From Treponema sp. (GTDB lineage: Bacteria > Spirochaetota > Spirochaetia > Treponematales > Breznakiellaceae): a DNA stretch of 62,930 nucleotides. The stretch covers positions 1 through 62,930 of the forward strand of contig WRLP01000015.1 of NCBI GenBank assembly GCA_009777535.1. Direction: 5' to 3'. The notes under the pieces are model-generated. The model was given only the letters and a program-made list of their open reading frames with translations, had not been told where the DNA came from and ran no database searches. The translations under genes and the position numbers were made by a program. Of this stretch, positions 17,495 to 25,773 are shown piece by piece (the stretch's first letter is position 1; the number at the start of each line of letters is the position of its first letter).

Positions 17495-18823
17495 ATGACG
17501 GTTTGCGTTAAAAAGCCGGTTCAAGGAGGTACAATCAAAGCGATTGCTTCCAAATCCGAAGCGCACCGGCTGTTGATTTGCGCCGCGCTTGCCGACAGTG
17601 AAACCTCCATAACATGCCCGCAGCGATCGGAGGATATTGACGCTACCGCTCGCTCCCTGCAGTCAATGGGGGCATCTCTGCGATATGAGGGCGATAGCTT
17701 TCTCGTAACACCCATTCCCCAATCTCCATTTCCTGCTCCCCAATCCCCAAACCCCATTGACTGCGGTGAAAGCGGCTCTACCCTTCGCTTTTTATTGCCT
17801 GTCTGCGGCGCACTGGGGCTTTCGGTATCTTTCAATATGAAAGGCCGCCTCGGCGAGCGCCCCATATCCGCTCTGCGCGATACAATGGCATCTCACGGCT
17901 GTACTCTGGAAACTTCGCCTGAACCACTTGCAGTGGTCAGGCTCGTTGAGGGTACCCTGTCCGGCGGATCGTCGCTGACCTGCGAGGGCAAACTGACCCA
18001 TGGAAAATATACCCTGCCGGGGAATGTTTCTTCCCAGTTTGTCAGCGGGCTGTTGTTTGCCCTCCCCTTACTGCGGGGGGAAAGTATAATTCGCGTAACA
18101 AATGATTTAGAATCCCGCCCATACATTGACATGACTCTGGATACACTCCGCCTGTTCGGCATTACTATTGCGGAGGAAGAAGCGCAGGTTTTTCGCATAC
18201 CGGGAGGGCAAACAATGCGCTCGCCGGGAAAGGCAGGAGCCTCGGGGGATTGGTCTAACGCTGCGTTCTGGTTGTCGGCAGGGGCTATCGGCAAAAGCGC
18301 CGTTACCTGCACCGGCCTTGACCAGGGTTCCCGGCAGGGAGACCGCGCCATTGTTGAGCTGCTGGAACGTTTTGGCGCAGTCGTTACACGCAAACATGAC
18401 GCAGTTACGGTGTCTCCCGGCGCTCTTTTAGGCACGGAAATCGACGCCGGCAATACGCCCGATCTGGTTCCGGTGCTGGCCGCTGTTGCCTCAGTCGCCG
18501 AAGGAAAAACTGTTATCCGCAACGCCGCCCGGCTGCGCATCAAGGAAAGCGACCGCCTGCACACGGTTGCCCTTACTTTGTCGGCCCTGGGCGCGGACAT
18601 TAGGGAAATAGAAGACGGCCTTGTTATTAACGGAAAAAAAACGCTGACAGGCGGAGAAATACAGTCCCATGGCGATCATCGTATCGCCATGACAGCAGCA
18701 ATTCTATCTGCCGCGTGTACCGCGCCGGTTATTATTCGCGATGCCGGGGCGGTTCGCAAATCTTATCCCGCTTTTTTTGAAGACTTTATCTCTCTGGGAG
18801 GTGTATGTGAATACTTACGGTAA
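17495..18823 (+). CDS. aroA: 3-phosphoshikimate 1-carboxyvinyltransferase (EPSP synthase)
   Basis: The sixth shikimate-pathway enzyme, 442 residues; it joins phosphoenolpyruvate to shikimate 3-phosphate. Motifs: GGTIKAIASKSEAHRLLI near the start, DCGESGSTLRFLLPV, GRLGERPI, SSQFVSGLLFALP, the GDWSNAAFWL segment, RLRIKESDRL and GDHRIAMTAAIL. I take ATG 17495 over a TTG at 17474. Between the first domain's end and DCGESG there is an unusual insertion, IPQSPFPAPQSPNP, encoded by a ccccaatccc-type repeat (17711-17757). Homologues normally have a short loop there, so it is probably tolerated on the surface. Confidence 0.94.
   Translation: MTVCVKKPVQGGTIKAIASKSEAHRLLICAALADSETSITCPQRSEDIDATARSLQSMGASLRYEGDSFLVTPIPQSPFPAPQSPNPIDCGESGSTLRFLLPVCGALGLSVSFNMKGRLGERPISALRDTMASHGCTLETSPEPLAVVRLVEGTLSGGSSLTCEGKLTHGKYTLPGNVSSQFVSGLLFALPLLRGESIIRVTNDLESRPYIDMTLDTLRLFGITIAEEEAQVFRIPGGQTMRSPGKAGASGDWSNAAFWLSAGAIGKSAVTCTGLDQGSRQGDRAIVELLERFGAVVTRKHDAVTVSPGALLGTEIDAGNTPDLVPVLAAVASVAEGKTVIRNAARLRIKESDRLHTVALTLSALGADIREIEDGLVINGKKTLTGGEIQSHGDHRIAMTAAILSAACTAPVIIRDAGAVRKSYPAFFEDFISLGGVCEYLR
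17711..17757 (+). repeat. ccccaatcccc-type repeat inserted in aroA
   Basis: A degenerate tandem of ccccaatctcc, ctccccaatcccc and accccatt units lies in frame within aroA and is translated as Pro/Gln/Ser-rich PQSPFPAPQSP. The flanking codons are typical EPSP synthase sequence. Tandems of this type occur between genes in various bacteria; here one lies inside an essential-pathway gene. Confidence 0.6.
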
Positions 18824-19775
18824 AACATTCAGGCTCTCCATTTTCGGAGAATCCCATGGCCCGGCCGTCGGCATTGTCATTGACGGCTTGCCGCCGGGGT
18901 TTGCACCGGATATGGGCGAAGCTGCACGGGAAATGTCCCGCCGCGCTCCGGGACAGTCGGCGTTGTCCACGCCCCGCGCCGAAGCGGACGCAGTGGAAGT
19001 TGTCAGCGGCTTGTTTGAGGGAAAAACAACCGGCGCTCCATTATGCGCCATGATTCGCAGCACAAACACGCAATCGGAAGATTATCAAAAGAACCTCCCC
19101 CGCCCCGGACACGTCGACTATACGGCTCACATAAAATACAAAGGGTTTTCCGACTACCGCGGCGGCGGGCATTTCTCCGGACGTCTGACCGCGCCGCTGG
19201 TTTTTGCCGGGGCATTGGCAAAACAGCTTATGCCAAATGTAAAGATAAAGGCACAGCCCATATTGATCGGCGGGAAACCGCCGTCAGAAGAAACAATTTT
19301 AAGCGCCAAGGCCGATGGCGACAGTGTCGGCGGTGTGATTGAATGTGCCGTCGACGGCCTTCCGGCAGGGTTGGGCGAACCATTCTTCGGTTCAGTCGAA
19401 AGCTGCCTGTCGGCGCTGCTCTTTTCCATTCCTGCCGTCAAAGCCGTGGAGTTTGACTACGGTTTTAAGTTAGCGGATATGCGCGGCTCACAGTCCAACA
19501 AGACGCCGTTCGGAATTTTGGGCGGCATCACAACAGGGCGGCCTCTCAAATTTACCGTTGCCATAAAACCAACGCCGTCGATTGCAATGGAGCAGGACAC
19601 AGTAGACCTTGCCACAAACCAGCCCGCAAAAATCACGGTAGCCGGCCGCCACGACCCATGCATAGTTCCGCGTGCCGTTCCGGTTGTAGAAGCAGCGGCG
19701 GCGATTGGTCTGCTTGATCTATGGCTCACCGGAGGCTTTTCCACGGCTATGGTAACTACAGAAATATATGCCTAA
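18807..19775 (+). CDS. aroC: Chorismate synthase
   Basis: The last enzyme of the common aromatic pathway, which needs reduced FMN; 322 residues. Motifs are TFGKSHG-like RLSIFGESHGPAVG, RRAPGQSALSTPRAE, GAPLCAMI, RPGHVDYTA, the GGGHFSGR stretch, and GRHDPCIVPRAVPVVEA near the end. The GTG at 18807 is the start: GGGAGG lies 5 bases before it and the protein then begins NTYGKTFRLS as in the family. It overlaps aroA by 17 bases. The final codons and stop lie inside the left arm of a long inverted repeat (19759-19934). Confidence 0.95.
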   Translation: MNTYGKTFRLSIFGESHGPAVGIVIDGLPPGFAPDMGEAAREMSRRAPGQSALSTPRAEADAVEVVSGLFEGKTTGAPLCAMIRSTNTQSEDYQKNLPRPGHVDYTAHIKYKGFSDYRGGGHFSGRLTAPLVFAGALAKQLMPNVKIKAQPILIGGKPPSEETILSAKADGDSVGGVIECAVDGLPAGLGEPFFGSVESCLSALLFSIPAVKAVEFDYGFKLADMRGSQSNKTPFGILGGITTGRPLKFTVAIKPTPSIAMEQDTVDLATNQPAKITVAGRHDPCIVPRAVPVVEAAAAIGLLDLWLTGGFSTAMVTTEIYA

Positions 19776-19934
19776 AACTATAAAATAGAGCGATACGCAC
19801 AAGCCCTACCGGAGGCTGACGGCTGTGGCCTTTGTCCACGGACGCTTTGGCGTCGCCTTTTTTGAATCCACACCGATGCCTCCGGTAGGGCTTTGCGTAC
19901 CGCTTACATTGAATTTTTTGGGCATATATTTCTG
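19759..19934. repeat. Long imperfect inverted repeat reaching into the aroC 3' end
   Basis: The left arm at 19759-19816 and right arm at 19878-19934 are each about 58 bases. The outer 14 bases (cagaaatatatgcc) match exactly and the inner ~24 (tacgca, aagccctaccggaggc) nearly so, with a looser middle. The 61-base interior contains a small hairpin (gacgctttggcgtc). The outer arm includes the last four codons and the stop of aroC. It could be a palindromic mobile remnant that replaced the gene's end, and as RNA it would form a very strong 3' hairpin. Confidence 0.8.
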
Positions 19935-19945
19935 CATTCGCCAAA

Positions 19946-20080
19946 GCAGTGAAACGTTGGCGAATAAGAAGCCACGCCATAATCGCGCGCGGGTAACGGC
20001 GCCGCCGGGTACCACTTCAATTACCTATTCTGGGTACACATTTTTGCAATAGCCGTAGCAGTGAAACGCTGGCGAATAAG
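19946..20080. repeat. Pair of 23-base direct repeats before the GLUG lipoprotein
   Basis: gcagtgaaacgttggcgaat(aag) at 19946-19968 recurs with one change at 20058-20080. The first copy is framed by attcgcc and ggcgaat, so it is itself palindromic. The stretch 19935-20188 has no gene I can support. Confidence 0.7.
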
Positions 20081-20188
20081 GAAAGGAAAAATTAAGAGAG
20101 AAAAGAAAACTTTCGGCTACAGTTTTTGGAGCAAACATAGTATAATCGACCCAGGAACCTGTCATAACGGGCGTTCAGGGGGTTGTTT

Positions 20189-23100
20189 ATGAAAAATCAC
20201 AAAAGCTGTCTATTCCTCTCTTTTATTTTTTACCTTCTAACTTTTCTCTTTTCTTGCGATCTATTCTCCGGCTCCACAGACAACGATCTGCTAAAAAAGA
20301 TTGATGAAGAAATCGCCTGGGCAAATGCGGCGAAACTGACTGTGCATATCAGCTATGACCCGTACTGGGGCACAAGCAGTCCGCCGATTGGGCAGATTAC
20401 ACAGGCACGTGATATACGACAGGGCTATGATTTTGCTTTAGAGTTTACCCCCGATGCCGCTTTTTCACTGGTAGAGTGGCGGGCTTTCAGCGGTGAGTTG
20501 GAATCAGGCTGGTGGGACGATCCGGTGCAATTTGAAATTGATATGCAGGGGCGGGAGCTTGAAATAGGCAGGGACTTTGCCCTAATGTCGTTGTTATCGC
20601 CGAGGGGCGGGAACAGCACATTAAAGATCAATGTGCCCGGTACCATTACCCTGGTCCCCTGGTGCCGGACAGAGCCCCGTATACTGCGGACAGAGCCGCG
20701 CATTCCCATTACTGCAGATCTGCCGGAGTTTTCAAAGGGAATGGTTCTAAATATATACTTTAACAGTCCGCTCAAAGAATCGTCGATGTACGATGCCATT
20801 ACAATTAGGGGTACAACAAATACAACTAATGTCAATGTCGATTATTTGCCCTGCTACACTGTCGAATACTTTGAAGTTGCCGGGCAGTTTGTCATTACAT
20901 TTACCCCAAAGCCGGATAACCTGCCTGCCATCGATACAGAAATAAGGCTGACAATAAAAACCGGAGAGGGTGGCATACAAAATGCCCAGGGTGAATGGAT
21001 GCCGGGCAGCGATATTGTGTATGTTTGGAAAACCCTGAATATAATCGCCGGAGATATCACAGAGTGGGGCGCCGATTACATCGAAAGCGATAATACCATT
21101 ATTGTTTCGCCCTGGCATATTGAAGGCGGCTACAGCAAGGTGGAAGTGTCGTATACGGTAAACCGGGGGCCAAGGATACCAATTATAGGCAGCGAATTAG
21201 AAGCCAGAACTATCACCGCCGTGGGCAAGATTAACGATACCAATATCCGGCAAGGCATTGGGGTAAGCAGCATAGAAGAGTACGAGATAATATTTGATAT
21301 TTATGTAGGCCATTTATTGGAGAACTCAAGGTCTTTTAAGATATGGAACATACCCGGTATGAGCGTAAGCCAGGCAGACCCTATGATAGAAGTTACCGGA
21401 CCTAACGGCGGATACGCCGTAACCAGCCGCGGTGAGAGCATAGGCCTTGGCAATATCCCTTCTGACGCAACAGGGCAATATGTATTAACCAACAGCTTTC
21501 CCGTTAGCGAATATAATCCCATCAGCAACTTTCAGGGCAAGTTTTACGGCAACGGGCAAACGGTTACGATAAAAAGTTTCGACCCTGCTTACACTGGCGA
21601 AGATTACGGCTTGTTTGGCGTAGTGGGCGATGGAGCGGTAATCCGCGACTTGACCGTGGGGTATGATGCGGTTGTAATTAATTCCAATGGAATAAAATAC
21701 ATGGAGCAAGTAAATACTGGTTCTACTACAAGTCCAAATTGGGTAGATGTGTACGCAACATTTTTCGGAGGTATTGCAGGAGCAGCGGAAGGCTCGTCAC
21801 CAAGTAACGGCGCGCAATTTATCAATGTACTGGTCAAAGGAGCGGCAACATTTAACGTAAGCGGCGACACAACCGCTTATGCTGGTGGACTGATCGCCCT
21901 AATGACAGGCACATCAACCATATACAACGCCTACGGCGGCCTGAATATCAACGTGAATAAAACTACAGGCATAACAAGCAGTGTCAATGTCGGCGGTATA
22001 ACAGGAAGTATGGGAATTTATAAAACAGGGGCATTTGTCAAACTTGAAGAGGCAAGCGCAGTTGGGAATATCACCGTGACAGCAAGCGTTGGTGCTAGTT
22101 ATACTCATGGTTGGTTTCTCAGTGTGGGAGGGCTTGCAGGTTTTATACACGGTATAGGCAATGATGCGCAATATGCCGTGCTTCGGGACTGTGATTATTC
22201 GCAGGGGACTATCGAAGTAATATGTAATGATGGCTTTTCCAATATAGGTGGAGCAGTGGGATATATCGAAAAATTCGCAAGCCTAAGCGAATGTGCAGCC
22301 ATGCCGCGACTCATTGATTTTACCTATAATGGTTCAAGATACATAAATGTTGGAGGATTCCTGGGTGGTAGTTTAAACGGTACAAGTATAATAACAAACT
22401 GTTACGCTACTGGAAATATTAAAGCAACCAGCAATGCGTCCATCGCAGTAGGAGGCTTTGCCGGAGAAGTAATGAGTGATTTTAGTAACTGTTACAGTAC
22501 AGGTGATGTAATAGCTGAATTAACTAGCGTAACTCGACAGAATATTTTTGCCGGAGGCTTTAGTGGTATTATGTATGGAGAATACACAATAAGCAACTGT
22601 TATGCCACCGGCAATGTAAATGCAAGAAGCGTGGGAATAATAGATCCCATCTATGCAGGTGGGTTAATAGGCTCATTTGCTGATCAAATATCCATGGTTA
22701 ATTGTTATGCAATGGGCAGTGTGAGTTCACATTCAGCTAGTACCAGAAGTTACGCCGGTGGGCTTGTAGGTATTAGTGATAATAGTAACATACAAGACAG
22801 CGCAGCACTTGGCGCAAGCGTAACGGCAACCGGCCCGTCACCTAATGCCGGCCGAATTTATGGCAATATCCATGATTATTATGGCAATCCCGGTACTGTC
22901 GGCACATTTACCAACAACCGTGCTTATAGCAGTATGAGGGTTTACGAAGGCGGCACGGCAAGCAGCCCAACGGAGATTACTGCTTCAATAAGCGGCAATG
23001 ACCACGGCAGCAAACACGGTTTGAATGCAACAGATGCCGATTTCCGCCGCCGCGACATCTGGCAAAATGACGCTCCTCCCGGTGAACCAAGTACATGGCT

Positions 23101-23212
23101 TACTGAGTGGCCAGGAACTTTCCACGGCATGGGTTTTGATCCAACTGTCTGGGATTTCAGCACGGTAGACTGGCGCGGCCGCCCAATCCTTAGAAATTTG
23201 GGGGGACAGTAG
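20189..23212 (+). CDS. Large GLUG-repeat surface lipoprotein
   Basis: A 1007-residue lipoprotein. The ATG at 20189 has a GGGGG site 6 bases upstream and a signal peptide ending LLTFLFSC (lipobox, Cys23). About residues 20-160 form a treponemal N-terminal domain with WANAAKLTV. Residues about 165-290 look like an SbsA-type Ig domain (FSKGMVLNIYFNSPL). From about 450 onward there are repeated GLUG-type units with NCYATGN and GGFAGE, which usually form a beta-solenoid on the cell surface. A short internal duplication (RTEPRI twice) lies near residue 165. A second, longer GLUG lipoprotein is at 59116. It is probably surface-exposed and involved in adhesion or recognition, but no ligand can be named. 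Confidence 0.82.
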   Translation: MKNHKSCLFLSFIFYLLTFLFSCDLFSGSTDNDLLKKIDEEIAWANAAKLTVHISYDPYWGTSSPPIGQITQARDIRQGYDFALEFTPDAAFSLVEWRAFSGELESGWWDDPVQFEIDMQGRELEIGRDFALMSLLSPRGGNSTLKINVPGTITLVPWCRTEPRILRTEPRIPITADLPEFSKGMVLNIYFNSPLKESSMYDAITIRGTTNTTNVNVDYLPCYTVEYFEVAGQFVITFTPKPDNLPAIDTEIRLTIKTGEGGIQNAQGEWMPGSDIVYVWKTLNIIAGDITEWGADYIESDNTIIVSPWHIEGGYSKVEVSYTVNRGPRIPIIGSELEARTITAVGKINDTNIRQGIGVSSIEEYEIIFDIYVGHLLENSRSFKIWNIPGMSVSQADPMIEVTGPNGGYAVTSRGESIGLGNIPSDATGQYVLTNSFPVSEYNPISNFQGKFYGNGQTVTIKSFDPAYTGEDYGLFGVVGDGAVIRDLTVGYDAVVINSNGIKYMEQVNTGSTTSPNWVDVYATFFGGIAGAAEGSSPSNGAQFINVLVKGAATFNVSGDTTAYAGGLIALMTGTSTIYNAYGGLNINVNKTTGITSSVNVGGITGSMGIYKTGAFVKLEEASAVGNITVTASVGASYTHGWFLSVGGLAGFIHGIGNDAQYAVLRDCDYSQGTIEVICNDGFSNIGGAVGYIEKFASLSECAAMPRLIDFTYNGSRYINVGGFLGGSLNGTSIITNCYATGNIKATSNASIAVGGFAGEVMSDFSNCYSTGDVIAELTSVTRQNIFAGGFSGIMYGEYTISNCYATGNVNARSVGIIDPIYAGGLIGSFADQISMVNCYAMGSVSSHSASTRSYAGGLVGISDNSNIQDSAALGASVTATGPSPNAGRIYGNIHDYYGNPGTVGTFTNNRAYSSMRVYEGGTASSPTEITASISGNDHGSKHGLNATDADFRRRDIWQNDAPPGEPSTWLTEWPGTFHGMGFDPTVWDFSTVDWRGRPILRNLGGQ

Positions 23213-23226
23213 AGGGAAAAGGGAAT

Positions 23227-23252
23227 GCCAAAAATCCGCATGGATTTTTGGC
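23227..23252. other. Perfect 11-base hairpin after the GLUG lipoprotein
   Basis: gccaaaaatcc and ggatttttggc are exactly complementary around the loop gcat, 14 bases after the stop. There is no T run, so it is not a classical terminator, though it may protect or end the transcript. Polypurine repeat sequence (aagtaaaagagaaaagg) follows up to about 23320. Confidence 0.6.
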
Positions 23253-23352
23253 AGGTAAGAAGTAAAAGAGAAAAGGTAGAAGAGCGAGGAGCGGGGTGTT
23301 AGGTGAAAGGTTGCGAAAGGAAAGTCAGCCGGATAACAACTCTGTGGTTTAA

Positions 23353-23589
23353 TCAATGTAAATCAGTATCAGTCATTACCATGTTATGGTTTTTGATATA
23401 TTCATCTATACTATCAATAACATAAAGATGTCCAGTCGTATGTAAGCTTTCACAACAGTCGATAATGTAATTGGTTGCTCCGGTACGATAAAGATAGTTA
23501 AAAGCGTCTTGACCGTTCATTTTCTTTTCCGCTTTGTAGATTTCCACACAAAATCCCAAGAAAAAAACCTCGTTGTTAATTCTATTCAT
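23353..23589 (-). CDS. DUF3791 family protein
   Basis: A 78-residue protein of the DUF3791 family, recognised from the arrangement FCVEIYKAEKKMNGQDAFNYL followed by TNYIIDCCESLHTTG and IDEYI. The family is small, helical and of unknown function, and is commonly encoded with DUF3990 proteins. A good GGAGG site precedes the ATG, and the upstream gene's stop lies one base before it, so the two are coupled. A DUF3990-like C-terminal fragment lies just upstream (23826-23918), so the trio appears once to have been complete. Confidence 0.8.
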   Translation of the reverse strand: MNRINNEVFFLGFCVEIYKAEKKMNGQDAFNYLYRTGATNYIIDCCESLHTTGHLYVIDSIDEYIKNHNMVMTDTDLH

Positions 23590-23590
23590 A

Positions 23591-23833
23591 TTATTGTTCC
23601 TCCGGAAAAGTTATATCTCCTGTGGTTAACTCTTCCTCGAGCATATCGTAAAGAATAGGATAACTTAGGTGCCACAGTTTTGTTTCTTCGTCTTCTAAAA
23701 GACTGTATAATCTTGAATTGTAAAGGAGTATTGAAGCAGCTTCCGCAGTAATTTTTCTATTATCCATAAGCTGCTGCAATATACCTGGTGTGATAAATGT
23801 AAGCACTCCATTAAGGTTTTCTTGATTAACCAT
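23591..23833 (-). CDS. Small protein linked to the DUF3791/DUF3990 module
   Basis: An 80-residue helical, acidic protein without a domain I can name (GVLTFITPGILQQLMDNRKI, then a tail rich in Glu). Its position between a DUF3990 remnant and DUF3791 matches the usual three-gene arrangement of that module as I know it. The ATG overlaps the stop of the DUF3990 fragment (ATGGTTAA), which preserves the ancestral coupling. The ribosome site is AGGAAG. Confidence 0.65.
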   Translation of the reverse strand: MVNQENLNGVLTFITPGILQQLMDNRKITAEAASILLYNSRLYSLLEDEETKLWHLSYPILYDMLEEELTTGDITFPEEQ

Positions 23834-23918
23834 TTTTTACTTCCTGTTGCGCTATAGTTTTAATAAATTTCAACATAGATAAAGCCTTCTCTGTCGCAAA
23901 GCAGTATTGATTAAATAA
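23826..23918 (-). pseudogene. C-terminal remnant of a DUF3990 protein
   Basis: Thirty codons with no proper start read NQYCFATEKALSMLKFIK and end at a TAA overlapping the next gene's ATG. DUF3990 proteins typically finish with a pattern like DQYxFxTEEALSYLKF, so this is very probably the tail of one whose body has been deleted. It lies directly after, and in frame with, the stop of the small antitoxin-like gene, which marks the deletion join. Confidence 0.6.
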
Positions 23919-24116
23919 TTAGGCAGGTGTGTATTCTTCCATTGCAAGACGGCTTAATTCTTTTACGGATATATCATTGAATAAGCCCTTCTGCCATTCA
24001 GTGTAATCAAATGGTTCTCGAATAATGAGACTAATAAACCGTTCCGCTTCTACACGTCCAAGGTTATCTAATAAAACTCTCATACCTTCGTTTCTTAAAG
24101 CCATTTCAGCGTGCAT
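23919..24116 (-). CDS. Antitoxin-like small protein
   Basis: A 65-residue helical protein: [32 protein letters not shown], and [14 protein letters not shown] at the end. I know this pattern from small antitoxin-type proteins in which DYTEW and a ten-residue SxxELxRxA tail are conserved. Function is inferred from similarity and setting. The ATG has a GGAGG site 8 bases before it. The reading frame of a truncated PIN toxin ends inside its first codons, so a toxin partner is missing. Confidence 0.6.
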   Translation of the reverse strand: MHAEMALRNEGMRVLLDNLGRVEAERFISLIIREPFDYTEWQKGLFNDISVKELSRLAMEEYTPA

Positions 24117-24216
24117 GATTAATCCTCCAATTTGCTTCGGTTTCCAGTTTTATTTTCAACTGGTTTTGGTCGTCAAAGGGGCGGTTAAATGCACAATTAT
24201 CTAAATACAATCTCAT
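24106..24216 (-). pseudogene. N-terminal remnant of a PIN-domain toxin
   Basis: A 36-codon frame with its own ribosome site (AAGG) starts [17 protein letters not shown] and continues [11 protein letters not shown]. This is the characteristic start of a family of PIN-domain ribonuclease toxins, including the first catalytic Asp (LDN). After about 28 codons the match ends and the frame runs into the start of the antitoxin-like gene. The rest of the toxin, with its other acidic residues, is absent. Confidence 0.6.
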
Positions 24217-24370
24217 GTTTTTACCTTACTATTTTTTGGAGTAAAAAGCAAGTGAAGCAAGGTAGCAACCAAAAAGACGGCATCAATGCTGCGGTCATGC
24301 CAGGATGTCAGACACCATAGATCTACGCAACAATGTCAGGGACCATGCGCATTTACTTTAGCTTCAGAAA

Positions 24371-24460
24371 CCACGGATTCTCACTGATTATCACGGATTT
24401 ACACGATATCTGTAAATTAAAAATTCCGTGGAAATCCTTAAAATCCGTGCTAATCTGTGG
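24371..24460. repeat. Dispersed palindromic repeat family B ('acggatt'), copy 1
   Basis: The left arm ccacggattctcactg...cacggattt (24371-24400) and right arm aaatcc...aaatccgtg...ctgtgg (24432-24460) are imperfectly complementary. A related copy is at 56590-56651. The surrounding stretch 24217-24535 holds no gene; at 24304-24346 there is a short direct repeat of (g/a)atgtcaga/ggacca. Confidence 0.7.
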
Positions 24461-24535
24461 CTAATGTTATTAAGTTAACGCATATAGCGTCAAGTTCCTG
24501 AAGCGCGTAACGCTCGAGCCTCTGTGACTTTTACC

Positions 24536-25729
24536 TTACCAGGCTTTCATCGCTTCCATAAAGGCGGATTCCGAGGCACGGATTATCTTTTCGTCTACAC
24601 AATATGCAAAACGCAGCCAGAGGGGTTTACCAAAACTGGCGCCTGGCACTCCCAAAATCAGGTGTTTTTTAAGGTGATCAACAAATGTAAAATCATCTGC
24701 CTTCTCATGGTTTTTACCGGGCGGAACTTTGCAGAACAGGTAAAAAGCGCCTTCGGGGATCGAGTATTCGATGCCGGCCTTGTCGAGCACCTTCATAAAG
24801 GCATCGCGCCTGCGCGCGTAAACTGATACATCAACTTTTTCCAGTGTTAATTCAGCGACCGCCCTCTGCATAAGCGCGGGCGCATTTACATAACCCAGGG
24901 CCCTGGTTGAATAAATCAGCCCGTCAATCACATCATTTTTATCACTTATGCCGGGGCTCACCGCGATATAGCCAATTCTCTCACCCGGTAAAGATAAACT
25001 CTTTGAATAGGAGTAAACAACAATGGACTCGCTGTACGCGCCAAGGACGGACGGTACCTTAACGCCGTAGGCGATTTCCCGGTACGGCTCATCGGAAACA
25101 AGATACGGCAGGCGCCCCGTTTTTTTTCCTTGTGCTCGTAATATTCCCGCCATTTCCGCGAGGGTCTGCGCGGGATAAATCTTCCCCGTCGGGTTATTCG
25201 GCGAATTTATTAAAACAGCCTTGGTTTTATCCGACAGGACCGCCCCAATAGCGGCAATATCAGGATTAAAATCCGCAAGAGAATCCACTTCCACAAGTTT
25301 TACGCCATGATTAGCCGCATATGCACGGTATTCAACAAAAAAAGGTTTGCTGACAATAACCTCGTCGCCTGGATCGCATATAGTTTTTAATACGACATTC
25401 AAGCCGCCCGCGGCTCCGGCTGCCATTACTATATGGGAAGCGTCACTATTAACGCCCTGCTCTGCCGATACCTTTTTAGCCAGTTTTTCCCGTACCTCAG
25501 GAAAGCCGGCATTTGACATATAGCCGTGCGAACCTTTTACATTTTCCTGAATCAGTTTTAACAGTACATCGTGAAAAGCCGCCGGCGGATCAACATCGGG
25601 GTTTCCAAGGGAAAAATCGAATACTTTATCGGCCCCATGCTGTTTTTTAAGCTGACTTCCTTCCTCAAACATTTTGCGGATAAGGGAAGCCGAAGCAAAT
25701 GATTTTTTTATCGCCTCTGCAATAGGCAT
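24536..25729 (-). CDS. Pyridoxal-phosphate aminotransferase, class I (aspartate type)
   Basis: A fold-type I aminotransferase of 397 residues. Visible motifs are FSLGNPDVDPP near the start, AAGAAGGLN, INSPNNPTGKIY, YLVSDEPYREIAYG and the PLP-lysine region YSYSKSLSLPGERIGY. The end is a typical small domain with the substrate-carboxylate arginine in WLRFAYC. A strong AGGAGGT site lies 6 bases before the ATG. It follows the bifunctional aspartokinase/homoserine dehydrogenase after 44 bases, which fits a role with aspartate or a related amino acid. The exact amino-acid pair is not shown by the sequence. Confidence 0.87.
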   Translation of the reverse strand: MPIAEAIKKSFASASLIRKMFEEGSQLKKQHGADKVFDFSLGNPDVDPPAAFHDVLLKLIQENVKGSHGYMSNAGFPEVREKLAKKVSAEQGVNSDASHIVMAAGAAGGLNVVLKTICDPGDEVIVSKPFFVEYRAYAANHGVKLVEVDSLADFNPDIAAIGAVLSDKTKAVLINSPNNPTGKIYPAQTLAEMAGILRAQGKKTGRLPYLVSDEPYREIAYGVKVPSVLGAYSESIVVYSYSKSLSLPGERIGYIAVSPGISDKNDVIDGLIYSTRALGYVNAPALMQRAVAELTLEKVDVSVYARRRDAFMKVLDKAGIEYSIPEGAFYLFCKVPPGKNHEKADDFTFVDHLKKHLILGVPGASFGKPLWLRFAYCVDEKIIRASESAFMEAMKAW

Positions 25730-25773
25730 TGTAACCTCCTGTTTAATTTAACGGCATGGCGGGCAAACGCCGG

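Noticed and set aside
19825-20052. 75-residue open frame after aroC
   Set aside because: It lies across the inverted repeat arm and the direct repeat, without a ribosome site.
23227-23252. Hairpin as a rho-independent terminator
   Set aside because: The stem is perfect but no T run follows, so I list it only as a hairpin.
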